64,000 nt of DNA, taken from Mycolicibacterium canariasense. GTDB taxonomy: Bacteria; Actinomycetota; Actinomycetes; Mycobacteriales; Mycobacteriaceae. Below the pieces are notes generated by a model, which did no database searches, was not told the DNA's origin, and saw only the letters and a program-made list of their open reading frames with translations. The DNA is taken from contig NZ_LQOL01000049.1 in NCBI RefSeq assembly GCF_002101555.1, forward strand, positions 1 through 64,000, in the 5' to 3' direction. The position numbers and the translations under genes were made by a program. Of this stretch, positions 8,314 through 16,605 are shown piece by piece (the stretch's first letter is position 1; the number at the start of each line of letters is the position of its first letter).

Positions 8314-9252
8314 TCACTGGCCGCGGTGTGGGTCCTCGGCAGGCAGCCAGGTGTCCGCGTCGTCCACTCCCAACGGACCTGTATCACGTGTGAATTCGTC
8401 GATGACGGCCCGCACGGCCGGCCGGTCTTCACCGGTACGCCACACCAGTGACCACGTCCACAGCGGGGCGGGACCGACCACCGGACGCCGCACCAGGCCG
8501 CGCGGCTCCTGGTCCTGCTGGCCGCGCGGATTGATCAGCACCGGGCGGCCCAGCCGGCGGACATGTTCGAAGAACGTCGGTCCCGTGACACCGCCGTCGT
8601 CGGTGCGCATCACCCGGGCCCCGGTATCGGCGGCGAACCGCTCGGCATAGCGGTTCCACGACGACCAGCTGGCGGTATCCGTATCCACCAGCACCACAAC
8701 ATCTTTCGCAGATACCGGTGATTCGTCGGTGCCGCGGCACAGGGCCGCCAGCCGGTCCACACCGATCAGACCGGCCTGCAGCGACAACTCCTCGAGGTCG
8801 TCGTTCTGCACCCAGCAGATCGCCAGATCCAGCGCCCCGTCGGCCACCCGCGCGGCCTGGGCGTGCGAAGGCATCACCCAGGTGTCCACCCGTAACTGCG
8901 CCACGCCGGCCGCACGCTCGGCCCAATCGGTGGGACACCAGCTCACACAGCCGATGCGCACCGGATCGGACACCGCCAATCCGGTTGCCCGCCTTCGTAA
9001 TGCGTCAGCTTGCTCGATGAGCGCCCGCGCATCGGCCACCAATGCCGCGCCCGCCGGGGTGAGCGCCACCGAACGCCGGTCCCGGTCGAACAACTGCACC
9101 TTGAGGTCGCGCTCTAGTGCCTTGATCTGCTGGGACAGCGACGGACCGGCGATGCGCAGCCGCTCGGCAGCGCGGCCGAAGTTCAACTCCTCGGCGACGG
9201 TGACGAAGTACCGCAGCTGGCGCAGTTCCACCTGCGAAAGCGTAATAGGCAT
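8314..9252 (-). CDS. LysR-family transcriptional regulator
   Basis: 312 aa. The N-terminal winged HTH reads ELRQLRYFVTVAEELNFGRAAERL ... GPSLSQQIKALERDLKVQLFDRDRRSVALTPAG, the LTTR signature. The C-terminal region (about 95-290) is the substrate-binding-like effector domain (RIGCVSW, LDLAICWVQNDDLE). It is divergent to the SDR at 9359 with a 106-nt intergenic region, the usual arrangement for an LTTR controlling its neighbour; I could not pick out a clear T-N11-A site there. Effector unknown. Confidence 0.9.
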   Translation of the reverse strand: MPITLSQVELRQLRYFVTVAEELNFGRAAERLRIAGPSLSQQIKALERDLKVQLFDRDRRSVALTPAGAALVADARALIEQADALRRRATGLAVSDPVRIGCVSWCPTDWAERAAGVAQLRVDTWVMPSHAQAARVADGALDLAICWVQNDDLEELSLQAGLIGVDRLAALCRGTDESPVSAKDVVVLVDTDTASWSSWNRYAERFAADTGARVMRTDDGGVTGPTFFEHVRRLGRPVLINPRGQQDQEPRGLVRRPVVGPAPLWTWSLVWRTGEDRPAVRAVIDEFTRDTGPLGVDDADTWLPAEDPHRGQ

Positions 9253-9358
9253 TTGCTCTCACGAGCGAGGATTCCCGTCCCGAGCAGCGGACATGACACC
9301 CACCGCCGCCGTGTTGAGCAAGGCATCAGAGCGACAGCATCAACAGAAAGGCACGGAC

Positions 9359-10063
9359 ATGGTCACCACACCCCGCGTAGCGGTCATCACCGGCGCGTCC
9401 CAAGGTATCGGCGCAGCATTGGTGGCGGGCTACCGCAAGCTCGGTTACGCCGTCGTCGCCAACTCCCGCAGCATCGCCGAAAGCGACGATCCGATGGTGT
9501 TGACGGTCGCCGGTGACATCGGCCGGCCGGGCGTCGGCCAGCAGGTGATCGATGCCGCCATCGAGCGGTTCGGCCGGGTCGACACCGTCGTCAACAATGC
9601 GGGCATCTTCATCTCCAAGCCGTTCACCGAATACACCGACGCCGACTACGACGCCATCACCGGGGTGAACCTGCGCGGCTTCTTCGAACTGACCCGCGCG
9701 GCGCTGGCGGTGCTCAAGGAGGGTGGGCACATCGTGAACATCTCCACCAGCCTGGTGGACCAGGCCAACAAGCAGGTGCCCGCCGTATTGGCCGCACTGA
9801 CCAAGGGCGGCCTGAACGCCGCCACCAAATCGCTGGCCGTCGAATACGCCGAACGCGGTGTGCGGGTGAACGCGGTGGCGCTGGGCATCATCGACACCCC
9901 GATGCACCAGCCGGAGACCCATGACTTCCTGGCCGGGCTGCACCCGGTCGGCCGACTGGGCACACTCGACGATGTGGTGGACGCGGTGCTGTACCTGGAG
10001 AACGCGGGATTCGTCACCGGCGAGATCCTGCACGTCGACGGTGGTCAAAGTGCCGGGCACTGA
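9359..10063 (+). CDS. SDR-family protein with altered catalytic site
   Basis: 234 aa. The Rossmann motif TGASQGIGAAL (11-21), NNAG (79-82) and the N-terminal fold are normal for an NAD(P)-binding SDR. Where the YxxxK motif should be, the sequence is VPAVLAALTKGGLNAATKSL: Lys149 is present but position 145, four residues before it, is Ala instead of Tyr. I recall similar ALTKGGL-type SDR homologues, so this may be a subfamily trait rather than decay. AGAAAGG lies 8 nt before the ATG. It is followed with overlap by a SnoaL-like gene and is divergent from LysR. Confidence 0.82.
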   Translation: MVTTPRVAVITGASQGIGAALVAGYRKLGYAVVANSRSIAESDDPMVLTVAGDIGRPGVGQQVIDAAIERFGRVDTVVNNAGIFISKPFTEYTDADYDAITGVNLRGFFELTRAALAVLKEGGHIVNISTSLVDQANKQVPAVLAALTKGGLNAATKSLAVEYAERGVRVNAVALGIIDTPMHQPETHDFLAGLHPVGRLGTLDDVVDAVLYLENAGFVTGEILHVDGGQSAGH

Positions 10064-10418
10064 TCACGGCATCGTGCGCCGGGTCCTCGACGAGTGGAAG
10101 GCCGGGATCGACGCGCACGACCCGGCCCGGGTGGCCGCGGTCTTCACCGAGGACGCCGTGTTCCAGGGCCTGCACCCGTACACCGTGGGCCGCGACGGGG
10201 TGTTCGCCTACTACGACGGTCAGCCGCAGGGACTGACGGTGGAGTACCGGGTCGAGGAGGTCCGCCGGCCGGCCGATGGGGTGCTGCTCGGCTACGGCCG
10301 GGCCGACTTCACCCTGGCGGACGGCACCGCCATCCCGCTGATGCTCGGGGTGGTGGTGATCCGCACCGGCGACGCGTGGCGGATCCAGCAGTACCAGGTC
10401 AGCTCCGTGCCTAGCTGA
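10050..10418 (+). CDS. SnoaL/NTF2-like small protein
   Basis: 122 aa. The cone-shaped NTF2-like fold is suggested by RRVLDEWKAGIDAHDPARVAAVFTEDAVFQGLHPYTVGRDGVFAYY and the C-terminal strand pattern LMLGVVVIRTGDAWRIQQYQV. Members are small-molecule isomerases/hydrolases or binding proteins. Translation probably begins at GTG 10050 (alternative GTG 10041), inside the end of the SDR gene, giving a 14-nt overlap and coupling. It converges with the luciferase-like gene with an 8-nt overlap at the stop codons. Specific function unknown; a shared substrate with the SDR is likely. Confidence 0.75.
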   Translation: MPGTDHGIVRRVLDEWKAGIDAHDPARVAAVFTEDAVFQGLHPYTVGRDGVFAYYDGQPQGLTVEYRVEEVRRPADGVLLGYGRADFTLADGTAIPLMLGVVVIRTGDAWRIQQYQVSSVPS

Positions 10419-11400
10419 GCGCCGGAATGACCTCACGCTCGAACAGGTCGATACCGGACCGGTCGTACGCGGCCTCGGGGAAGTACAGGATCGCGTACTC
10501 GCACCCGAGATCGCGTAGCCGCCGGAGCCGCTCGATGACCTGGTCGGGGGTGCCGGTGGCCGAGTCGGGTGAGGAGACATTGGCCAGCATCCCGTCGACG
10601 GCGGCCTCGCCGGCCACACCGACCTGGCGCTCCCGGATCCGGGACAGTCGGTCCTCGACGTCGGCCTTCGATTCACCGAGCACGGCGTTGAAGTTGGCCG
10701 ACCGCACGATGGCGTCGTAGTCGGTGCCGACGGCGCGGCAGTGCTCGGCCAGGATCTGCGATTTGCGGGCGAAGTCGTCGGGGGTCGAACTGAAGTTGGT
10801 GTACTGCGCGTATTTCGCCGCGATCTTGAGTGTCACCTTCTCCCCGCCGCCGGCGATCCACAACGGCAGCCCGCCCGGTTGCAGCGGTTTGGGGGCGACG
10901 ATGGCGTCGTTGACCTGGTAGTGCTTGCCATCGAAGGTGACCCGGCCGTCGCGCCAGGCGTCGCGCATGATCTGCACGCCCTCGTCGAGGCGGGCCAGCC
11001 GTTCACCGGCGGGCGGGAAGCCGTAGCCGTAGGCCCGCCATTCGTGCTCGTACCACCCGGCGCCGATACCCATCTGGGTGCGCCCGCCGGAGATCACGTC
11101 GACGGTGGCGGCGACTTTTGCCAGGTAGGCCGGATTTCGGTAGCTCATGGCCGTGCACATCTGGCCCAGCTTGACCCGGCTGGTGGTCGCGGCCAGCGCC
11201 GCCATCAGCGACCAGGCCTCGTGGGTGGCCTCGTCGGTGGGCACCGGGACGGTGTGGAAGTGGTCGTACACCCACACCGAATCCCACGGGCCGGCATCGG
11301 CGTGAGCGGCCAATTCGCTCATCAGCGGCCAGTGCCGCTCGGTGGGGATGCCGACGAGATCGAGACGCCAACCTTGCGGGATGAAGAGTCCGAAGCGCAT
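10411..11400 (-). CDS. LLM-class (luciferase-like) F420-dependent oxidoreductase
   Basis: 329 aa TIM-barrel protein of the bacterial luciferase-like family. It begins MRFGLFIPQGWRLDL, has DSVWVYDHFHTVP and RVKLGQMCTAMSYRNPAYLAK, and carries GGRTQMGIGAGWYEHEWRAYG, the hallmark of mycobacterial F420-dependent LLM enzymes. It probably uses coenzyme F420 for hydride transfer to an unknown substrate. ATG 11398-11400 was chosen because the conserved N terminus starts there. A short palindrome (11401-11417) abuts the start codon. Confidence 0.88.
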   Translation of the reverse strand: MRFGLFIPQGWRLDLVGIPTERHWPLMSELAAHADAGPWDSVWVYDHFHTVPVPTDEATHEAWSLMAALAATTSRVKLGQMCTAMSYRNPAYLAKVAATVDVISGGRTQMGIGAGWYEHEWRAYGYGFPPAGERLARLDEGVQIMRDAWRDGRVTFDGKHYQVNDAIVAPKPLQPGGLPLWIAGGGEKVTLKIAAKYAQYTNFSSTPDDFARKSQILAEHCRAVGTDYDAIVRSANFNAVLGESKADVEDRLSRIRERQVGVAGEAAVDGMLANVSSPDSATGTPDQVIERLRRLRDLGCEYAILYFPEAAYDRSGIDLFEREVIPALS

Positions 11401-11417
11401 GCCTACAAACTGTAGGC
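11401..11417. promoter_or_regulatory. Short palindrome directly upstream of the LLM gene
   Basis: GCCTACA-AAC-TGTAGGC is a perfect 7-bp inverted repeat with a 3-nt centre, touching the ATG of the minus-strand LLM gene. It could be an operator in the 5' leader or a small hairpin affecting initiation. No adjacent regulator gene identifies its binder. Confidence 0.3.
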
Positions 11418-11485
11418 CCACGGATTTGTTATCTCGTCTACACTCTGAGGAAATTGTTCGCTGCAACTTAGGGTGAGGACTGGCC

Positions 11486-12121
11486 ATGACCAACTCGACA
11501 CGCCGCTATGCGGCGGCCGTGGCGGCTGCCTTCGCACCACTGGCTGTGGTGTCGGTGATCACCGCGGCGCCGAGTTCGGCCGAGTGCACCGAGGGGCAGA
11601 CCACCTTCAACGGCAACTGCGTCGACTCGAACTGCAAGAAGAGCGAGGTGCGCGACGGCACCACCGGCGAGTGCCGCAACGCACTGTCCGCCGCGCTGGG
11701 TAAGGCGCAGGCTCCGATGAGCGCCCAGGTCACCCCCGAGCAGTGGGGTCAGGCATATCAGATCGGCCAGCAGTACGCCGGTTTGCCGTCGGGCGTCCAG
11801 GCCACCAAGGACGTGTTCAGCGTGGTCAACTCCGCCATCGACGTGCCGACCAGTGTGGCCAGCGGGTTGAGCGATACCGCGGACGCGCTGTACTTCGCCG
11901 GGCAGTTCCTGGGCGGAGCCGGTGGTGCCAGCGCCCGGTCCGCAGCCGCACCGTTCAACGCCATGGGCGCCATTGCCGACGCCGCACAGGCGCTGCCGTC
12001 GCCGAAGATCGGTTTGCCCAAGGTCGGCCTGCCCAAGGTGGGGCTGCCCAAGATCGGCATGCCCAAGCTGTTCCAGAACTGCCTGCCGGTGAAGTTCGTC
12101 TTCTTCCGTCCCTGCATCTGA
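11486..12121 (+). CDS. Secreted protein with C-terminal GLPKV pentapeptide repeats
   Basis: 211 aa. Residues 1-31 form a Sec signal peptide (RRYAAAVAAAFAPLAVVSVITAAPSSA, cleavage before EC). The mature N terminus has five cysteines within 32 residues (ECTEG, NCVDSNCKK, GECRN), suggesting disulfides. The C-terminal part contains tandem IGLPK/VGLPK/VGLPK/IGMPK units (about 12004-12069) and ends with a short hydrophobic FVFFRPCI. Probably exported to the envelope or medium. No known domain recognised. Followed by a strong hairpin terminator 14 nt after the stop. A TACACT box at 11439-11444 may be the -10 element. Confidence 0.8.
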   Translation: MTNSTRRYAAAVAAAFAPLAVVSVITAAPSSAECTEGQTTFNGNCVDSNCKKSEVRDGTTGECRNALSAALGKAQAPMSAQVTPEQWGQAYQIGQQYAGLPSGVQATKDVFSVVNSAIDVPTSVASGLSDTADALYFAGQFLGGAGGASARSAAAPFNAMGAIADAAQALPSPKIGLPKVGLPKVGLPKIGMPKLFQNCLPVKFVFFRPCI

Positions 12122-12134
12122 TCCCGCTTTCGCC

Positions 12135-12166
12135 CGCCGGCCAGGAACCACGGTTCCTGGCCGGCG
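12135..12166 (+). terminator. Intrinsic-type terminator hairpin
   Basis: Arms CGCCGGCCAGGAACC (12135-12149) and its exact complement (12152-12166) form a 15-bp stem with a 2-nt centre, 13 nt after the secreted-protein stop and followed by TCTTTG. It probably ends that transcript before the lipase pair. Confidence 0.75.
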
Positions 12167-12206
12167 GTCTTTGCCGCGGCTGACGGCGCTTCGCAGCGGC
12201 AGTCAC

Positions 12207-12245
12207 GCGAAAACCCCACGCGGACCCGGCTCGGTTCGGTATACA
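12207..12245 (+). promoter_or_regulatory. Upstream block shared with the second lipase gene (copy A)
   Basis: The segment CGAAAACCCC..GCGG.CCCGG..TCGG.TATAC resembles the block at 13987-14027 upstream of the tandem paralogue, with a TATA-type hexamer about 43-47 nt before the start in both cases. The duplication therefore appears to include the promoter. The TATACA at 12240-12245 is a candidate -10; no consensus -35 was seen. Confidence 0.45.
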
Positions 12246-12282
12246 CAGGACCGCTGGTATCGCTTATCGGGTGGGGGGACGG

Positions 12283-13950
12283 ATGTCGGTGCAGCACGGT
12301 CATGTTTTGCCGCGGCGCGCGGTGGCGGCGTTGTGCACGTTGTTGTGGGCGTTGGCGACGATGTGGATGGCCGGCGGGGTGGCCCACGCCGACGACACCT
12401 CGACGAAGGGCTCGTCGGCGAGCAGTGCGCACTCGGGCGGCGACGCCACCCCCGGCAAGACCGACAAGCCCGACAAGCCGGCCAAGCCCGACAAGACCGA
12501 GGCGACCGACAAATCGGACACGTCCGCGACACCGGGCATCGACCCGAAGCCGGGCACCACCGCCGACGACGAACCCGACGAACCGGCCAAGGCCGACAAA
12601 CCGGATAAGGCCGATACGGCCAAACCGGCCCGCGGCTCACGCAAGCACACCGCCGTGGCCACGGCCAAGACCACGACGGCATCGAAGGCGGACACCAAGC
12701 CCGGCCCTGCGCCGGCCACGTCACCGGACGAAAGTGCCGACGCCCCAAAAACTTCGGTCAAGACCACGAGCACGGCGAAGACCGCCACGGTCGCCGGCAC
12801 GACGGCCAACCTTGCCGTGGTTCCGACCGCACTGAAGGTCGTCAGCCCGTCGGTCGCGCCATCGGCCACCGCGGCCGTGCCCACCCCGGTCAAACAGGCC
12901 ACCCAATTCGTCCGTCAGATGGTGGGACTGGCCAACGATCTGGCGTTGATCGCCGTGTCGCTGGTGAACAACCTGGCCGCGGCCGCAGCGACCGCCATCG
13001 GACCCAAGCCGTTCCTCGGGGTGCCCTACAACATCGCCAGGGTCGTCGCCGGCACCACCGCCACCGCGGCCAAGCTGCTCGACGGCACCCCGCTGAATGC
13101 CACCAGCGAGGGGCCGTTCACGGTCGACTACGGCGTCGGCGATCTGCTGGCTTGGCTGAACCCGACGAAACCGCCTGCGGGAGCCAATGATCCGACCATC
13201 ACGGTGACCCCGGCGCACCCGCTGCCGATCATCCTGCTCAACGGCACCACCGCCACCCAGGGCGTCAACTGGGGCGTCGGGGCACCGGTGCTGGCCAACG
13301 CCGGTTACAAGGTCTACACGTTCAACTACGGCAACACCACCACGGATCCGAACTTCCCCGTGCAGGCCACCGCCGACATCCGCAAATCCGCACAGGAACT
13401 CGCCGACGAGGTGCAGCGAGTGCTCGACGAGACGGGCGCGGACAAGGTGATCCTGATCGGGCATTCCCAGGGCGGGGGCATCATGCCGTCGTACTACATC
13501 AACAATCTGGGCGGGGATGCCAAGGTCTCCCAACTCATCGGGATCGCCCCGAGCAACCACGGCACCGACGTGAACGGCCTGACCTACGTGCAGCGGATCC
13601 CGGTGCTGGGGCCGCTGGTCTTCCGCATCGTCGACCTGTTCGGGGCGGCGTGGACCCAACAAGCCATGGGGTCGTCGCTGCAGGACGAGGTCTACGGCGA
13701 CGGCGATACCCGGCCGGGGGTGCTGTACACGACCATCTCGTCGAAGTTCGACTGGGTGGTGACGCCGTATACCCAACAGGCGCTGGATGGGCCGAACGTC
13801 ACCAACATCGTGCTGCAGGATCTGTACCCGGGCTACAACGCGGGGCACCTGGGCATCGTGTTCTCCGCCCCGACGTGGGACGCCGTGCTCGGTGCGTTGG
13901 CGGCCAACCCGGAAGCCAACCCGCTGCCCGCCACCGCGCTGGCCGCCTGA
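12283..13950 (+). CDS. Secreted lipase-like alpha/beta hydrolase with charged low-complexity linker (copy 1)
   Basis: 555 aa. A signal peptide (LCTLLWALATMWMAGGVAHA, cleavage before DDTS) is followed by a Lys/Asp/Thr/Pro-rich linker (about residues 38-195; repeated DKPDKPAKPDK). The catalytic domain begins near residue 200. It has an oxyanion-loop-like PLPIILLNGTTATQG, the nucleophile elbow LIGHSQGGG with Ser395, a later Asp region, and GHLGIVF carrying the probable catalytic His: a class-2-lipase/PGAP1-like fold. Extracellular or wall-associated esterase acting on lipid esters is inferred. ATG 12283 was preferred to GTG 12271 because a G-rich ribosome-binding stretch precedes it. Tandem duplicate of the next gene. 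Confidence 0.82.
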   Translation: MSVQHGHVLPRRAVAALCTLLWALATMWMAGGVAHADDTSTKGSSASSAHSGGDATPGKTDKPDKPAKPDKTEATDKSDTSATPGIDPKPGTTADDEPDEPAKADKPDKADTAKPARGSRKHTAVATAKTTTASKADTKPGPAPATSPDESADAPKTSVKTTSTAKTATVAGTTANLAVVPTALKVVSPSVAPSATAAVPTPVKQATQFVRQMVGLANDLALIAVSLVNNLAAAAATAIGPKPFLGVPYNIARVVAGTTATAAKLLDGTPLNATSEGPFTVDYGVGDLLAWLNPTKPPAGANDPTITVTPAHPLPIILLNGTTATQGVNWGVGAPVLANAGYKVYTFNYGNTTTDPNFPVQATADIRKSAQELADEVQRVLDETGADKVILIGHSQGGGIMPSYYINNLGGDAKVSQLIGIAPSNHGTDVNGLTYVQRIPVLGPLVFRIVDLFGAAWTQQAMGSSLQDEVYGDGDTRPGVLYTTISSKFDWVVTPYTQQALDGPNVTNIVLQDLYPGYNAGHLGIVFSAPTWDAVLGALAANPEANPLPATALAA

Positions 13951-13986
13951 CACCGGCCACCAAATTGACATCAACGGCCGTTTGTT

Positions 13987-14027
13987 ACACGAAAAGCCCG
14001 CGGCGGGCCCGGGTCCTCGGCTATAAC
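13987..14027 (+). promoter_or_regulatory. Upstream block shared with the first lipase gene (copy B)
   Basis: CGAAAAGCCC.GCGG.GCCCGG.TC.TCGG.TATAAC parallels the block upstream of copy 1. TATAAC at 14022-14027 is a good candidate -10 element. It lies in the 118-nt gap between the two lipase genes, so the second gene can be transcribed on its own. Confidence 0.45.
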
Positions 14028-14068
14028 TCGTACCGGGGTTTCATCATCGGGGTCGGGGAGGCAAATCA

Positions 14069-15712
14069 GTGTCGTTGAATCGTGTTGGCGCGCGGACACA
14101 TCGGGTGACGGCGGCGCTGCTGGTCACGTTGTGGGCGTCCGCCATGCTGTGGCTGACCGCCGGCGTCGCCTACGCCGATGACACCGCCTCCCACGGGGCA
14201 TCGCAGGGCAGCACCCAGTCCGGCACGTCTACTGCCAACACGGACAAATCCGGCAAACCCGGCAAGCCCGATCAGAAGCCGGCCGAGCCGGGCACCTCGG
14301 TGGACAAACCGGCGACCGACAAGGTCGATACACCCGACACGGACAAGCCGGTCAAGAAACCGCGCGGTGCACGCAAGCACACCACCGGCCAGACGGGCGC
14401 CTCAGAAACCAAACCGGACACGAAGCCGGACACCAAGTCCGATTCCAAGCAGGACACGAAGTCCGATTCCAAGCCAGACACCAAGCCTGACACCAAGTCC
14501 GACTCGAAGCAGGACACCAAGGCCGACACCACGGCCACCAAGAAGCCGACGGCCACCACCGCCAGCACCACTTCGGCCGCCACCCTGAAACTTGCCACCC
14601 CGTCGGTGACACCGTCGGCCACCGCGACGACACCCAACCCGGTCAAGCAGGCCCTTCAGTTCGTCCGGCAGATGACCGGCCTGGCCAACGACATCGGCCT
14701 TCTCGCGGCCACCGTGGTCAACAACATCGCCGCCGCGGCGGCGGCCACCATCGGACCCAAGCCGTTCTTCGGCGTGCCCTACCACGTGGCCAACGCCATC
14801 GCCGGAACCGCGGCCACCGCGGGCAAGCTGCTCACCGGAACACCGCTGGACGCCGACGCCACCAGCATCGGGCGGTTCAAGGTCACCTTCGGCGTCGGTA
14901 ACCTTCTCGGCTACCTCAACGTGAACAAGCCGCCGGCCGGTGCCAACGATCCGTCGATCGAGCTCACCGCCGAGCATCCGCTGCCGATCATCCTGATCGC
15001 CGGGACCGCCGCCAACGCGCCCTTCAACTGGAGTGTCGGCGCACCGGTGCTGGCCAACGCCGGCTACAAGGTGTTCACCTTCAACTACGGCAATGTCACG
15101 AACAATCCGAACTGGCCGGTGCGCGGCACCGGCGACATCCGGGAATCGGCACAGGAACTCGCCGACGAGGTGGACCGGGTGCTCGCCGAGACCGGCGCGC
15201 CGAAGGTCATCCTGATCGGCCACTCCCAGGGCGGCGGAATGACTCCGCAGTACTACCTGAACAATCTCGACGGGGCGGCCAAGGTGTCGCAGCTCATCGG
15301 GATCGCGCCGGGCAATCACGGCGCCGATCTGAGCGGGCTGGCCTACATCCAGAACATCCCGGTGATCGGCCGCCCGATCTTCAACCTGATGAACCTGCTG
15401 GGGCCGGCATGGCTGCAGCAGGCGGTCGGCTCCCCGCTGCTGGACGAGATCTACGGCAACGGCGACACCCGCCCCGGCGTGCTGTACACGACCATCACCA
15501 CGAAGGACGACTGGATCGTCACGCCCTACACCAATCAGGCGCTGGACGGGCCGAACGTCACCAACATCATCCTGCAAGACCGCTACCCCAACTTCAACGC
15601 CGGACACCTGGGCATCGTGTTCGCCGCTCCGACCTGGGATGCGGTGCTCGGCGCGCTGGCGGCCAACCCGGCGGCCAATCCGGCACCGGCAACCACACCA
15701 CTGGCGGCGTGA
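14069..15712 (+). CDS. Secreted lipase-like alpha/beta hydrolase with charged low-complexity linker (copy 2)
   Basis: 547 aa, paralogue of the preceding gene across its length. Signal peptide LLVTLWASAMLWLTAGVAYA before DDTAS; linker about residues 35-190 containing tandem DTKSDSK / DTKPDTK tetrapeptide-like repeats (DNA 14400-14530) that are longer and more regular than in copy 1. The catalytic domain has LIGHSQGGG with Ser386 and C-terminal AGHLGIVFAAPTWDAVLGALAANP. Starts at GTG 14069 preceded by GGGGAGG. Probably an exported esterase/lipase spanning or binding the wall through its lysine-rich stalk; substrate unknown. Confidence 0.82.
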   Translation: MSLNRVGARTHRVTAALLVTLWASAMLWLTAGVAYADDTASHGASQGSTQSGTSTANTDKSGKPGKPDQKPAEPGTSVDKPATDKVDTPDTDKPVKKPRGARKHTTGQTGASETKPDTKPDTKSDSKQDTKSDSKPDTKPDTKSDSKQDTKADTTATKKPTATTASTTSAATLKLATPSVTPSATATTPNPVKQALQFVRQMTGLANDIGLLAATVVNNIAAAAAATIGPKPFFGVPYHVANAIAGTAATAGKLLTGTPLDADATSIGRFKVTFGVGNLLGYLNVNKPPAGANDPSIELTAEHPLPIILIAGTAANAPFNWSVGAPVLANAGYKVFTFNYGNVTNNPNWPVRGTGDIRESAQELADEVDRVLAETGAPKVILIGHSQGGGMTPQYYLNNLDGAAKVSQLIGIAPGNHGADLSGLAYIQNIPVIGRPIFNLMNLLGPAWLQQAVGSPLLDEIYGNGDTRPGVLYTTITTKDDWIVTPYTNQALDGPNVTNIILQDRYPNFNAGHLGIVFAAPTWDAVLGALAANPAANPAPATTPLAA

Positions 15713-15760
15713 AAAGCGGCGATGCACAAGGTGTTTGCCTTTCGTGGCTAGGCTGTTGAC

Positions 15761-16186
15761 ATGGGCCTCTCCAAAGAAGAACGCGAACAGTTTCTCGCCG
15801 AGCCGCACATCGCCGCGCTGTCGGTATTTGCCGGTGACAAGCGCGGACCGCTCACGGTGCCGATTTGGTACCAGTACTCCCCCGGCGGCCAACCGTGGCT
15901 GCTGACCGGGAAGGGCTCCCGCAAGCACAAGCTGATCGAGGCTGCCGGGCACTTCTCGCTGATGGTCGAGCGGCTGGAGCCCACGGTGCGCTATGTCGCC
16001 GTCGACGGTGCGGTCGACCGGATCGAGCCCAGCACCGACGAGCAGCTCGTCGAGATGACCAAGCGCTACCTGGCTCCGGAGAAGGTGGAACCGTATCTGC
16101 AGTTCTCTCGGCGCGAGCACGGGGAGAACATCGCGGTGTTCCTCAAGCCCGAGCACTGGATCTCCGCGGATCTGGGTTCGGTGTGA
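15761..16186 (+). CDS. PPOX/F420-type split-barrel protein
   Basis: 141 aa flavin/deazaflavin reductase-like split barrel. Motifs: LAEPHIAALSVFAGDKRGPLTVPIWYQYSPGG and WLLTGKGSRKHKLIEAAGHFSLMVER, typical of the pyridoxamine-5'-phosphate-oxidase-related family that in mycobacteria often binds F420. TAGGCT lies 6 nt before the ATG, so the transcript is probably leaderless. It overlaps the next, related gene by 4 nt (GTGA), making a two-gene unit. Substrate unknown. Confidence 0.82.
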   Translation: MGLSKEEREQFLAEPHIAALSVFAGDKRGPLTVPIWYQYSPGGQPWLLTGKGSRKHKLIEAAGHFSLMVERLEPTVRYVAVDGAVDRIEPSTDEQLVEMTKRYLAPEKVEPYLQFSRREHGENIAVFLKPEHWISADLGSV

Positions 16187-16605
16187 CCGCACTGACCGAA
16201 CGCGTCGTGGCGTTTCTCTCCGAGGGCACCCGCACCGCGGTGCTCGGCTGGGTGGGCGCCGACGGCCGGCCGCTGGCCGCGCCGGTGTGGTTCCTGGTCG
16301 ACGGTGACGAGCTGGTGTTCAACACCGGCAAGGACACCGCCAAGGGCAAGGCGCTCGCCCGCGACCCGAGAGTGGTTCTCTGCGTGGATGATTCGCAGCC
16401 TCCGTTCTCGTTCGTCCAGGTTCAGGGGGTCGCGACGCTCAGCGAGGACCCCGCCGAACTGGTCGACACCGCAACCCGGCTCGGCGGCCGCTATATGGGC
16501 GCCGACCGGGCCGAGGAGTTCGGCCGGCGTAACGGCGTGCCCGGCGAACTGGTGGTGCGGGTGCGCCCGACGAAGGTGCATGCCGGCTTCGACGTCGCGA
16601 ACTAG
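16183..16605 (+). CDS. PPOX-class F420-dependent oxidoreductase-like protein
   Basis: 140 aa, GTG start overlapping the preceding stop (GTGA). The split-barrel signature is TRTAVLGWVGADGRPLAAPVWFLVDGDELVFNTGKDTAKGKALARDPRVVLCVDDSQPPFSFVQVQG, closely following F420-dependent PPOX proteins (Rv1155-like). Coupled with the preceding paralogous fold; the pair may form one functional unit or bind separate deazaflavin substrates. Its last bases overlap the stop of the convergent TetR gene (16602-16605). Confidence 0.85.
   Translation: MTALTERVVAFLSEGTRTAVLGWVGADGRPLAAPVWFLVDGDELVFNTGKDTAKGKALARDPRVVLCVDDSQPPFSFVQVQGVATLSEDPAELVDTATRLGGRYMGADRAEEFGRRNGVPGELVVRVRPTKVHAGFDVAN

Noticed and set aside
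12203-12902. Minus-strand frames over the first lipase gene's linker
   Set aside because: They read low-complexity Arg/Pro or Ser/Ala strings; the + frame has a signal peptide and a hydrolase domain.
14400-14530. Short direct repeats resembling a CRISPR array
   Set aside because: They are in-frame tetrapeptide repeats (DTKSDSKP type) of the second lipase linker; no constant repeat/unique spacer structure and no cas genes.
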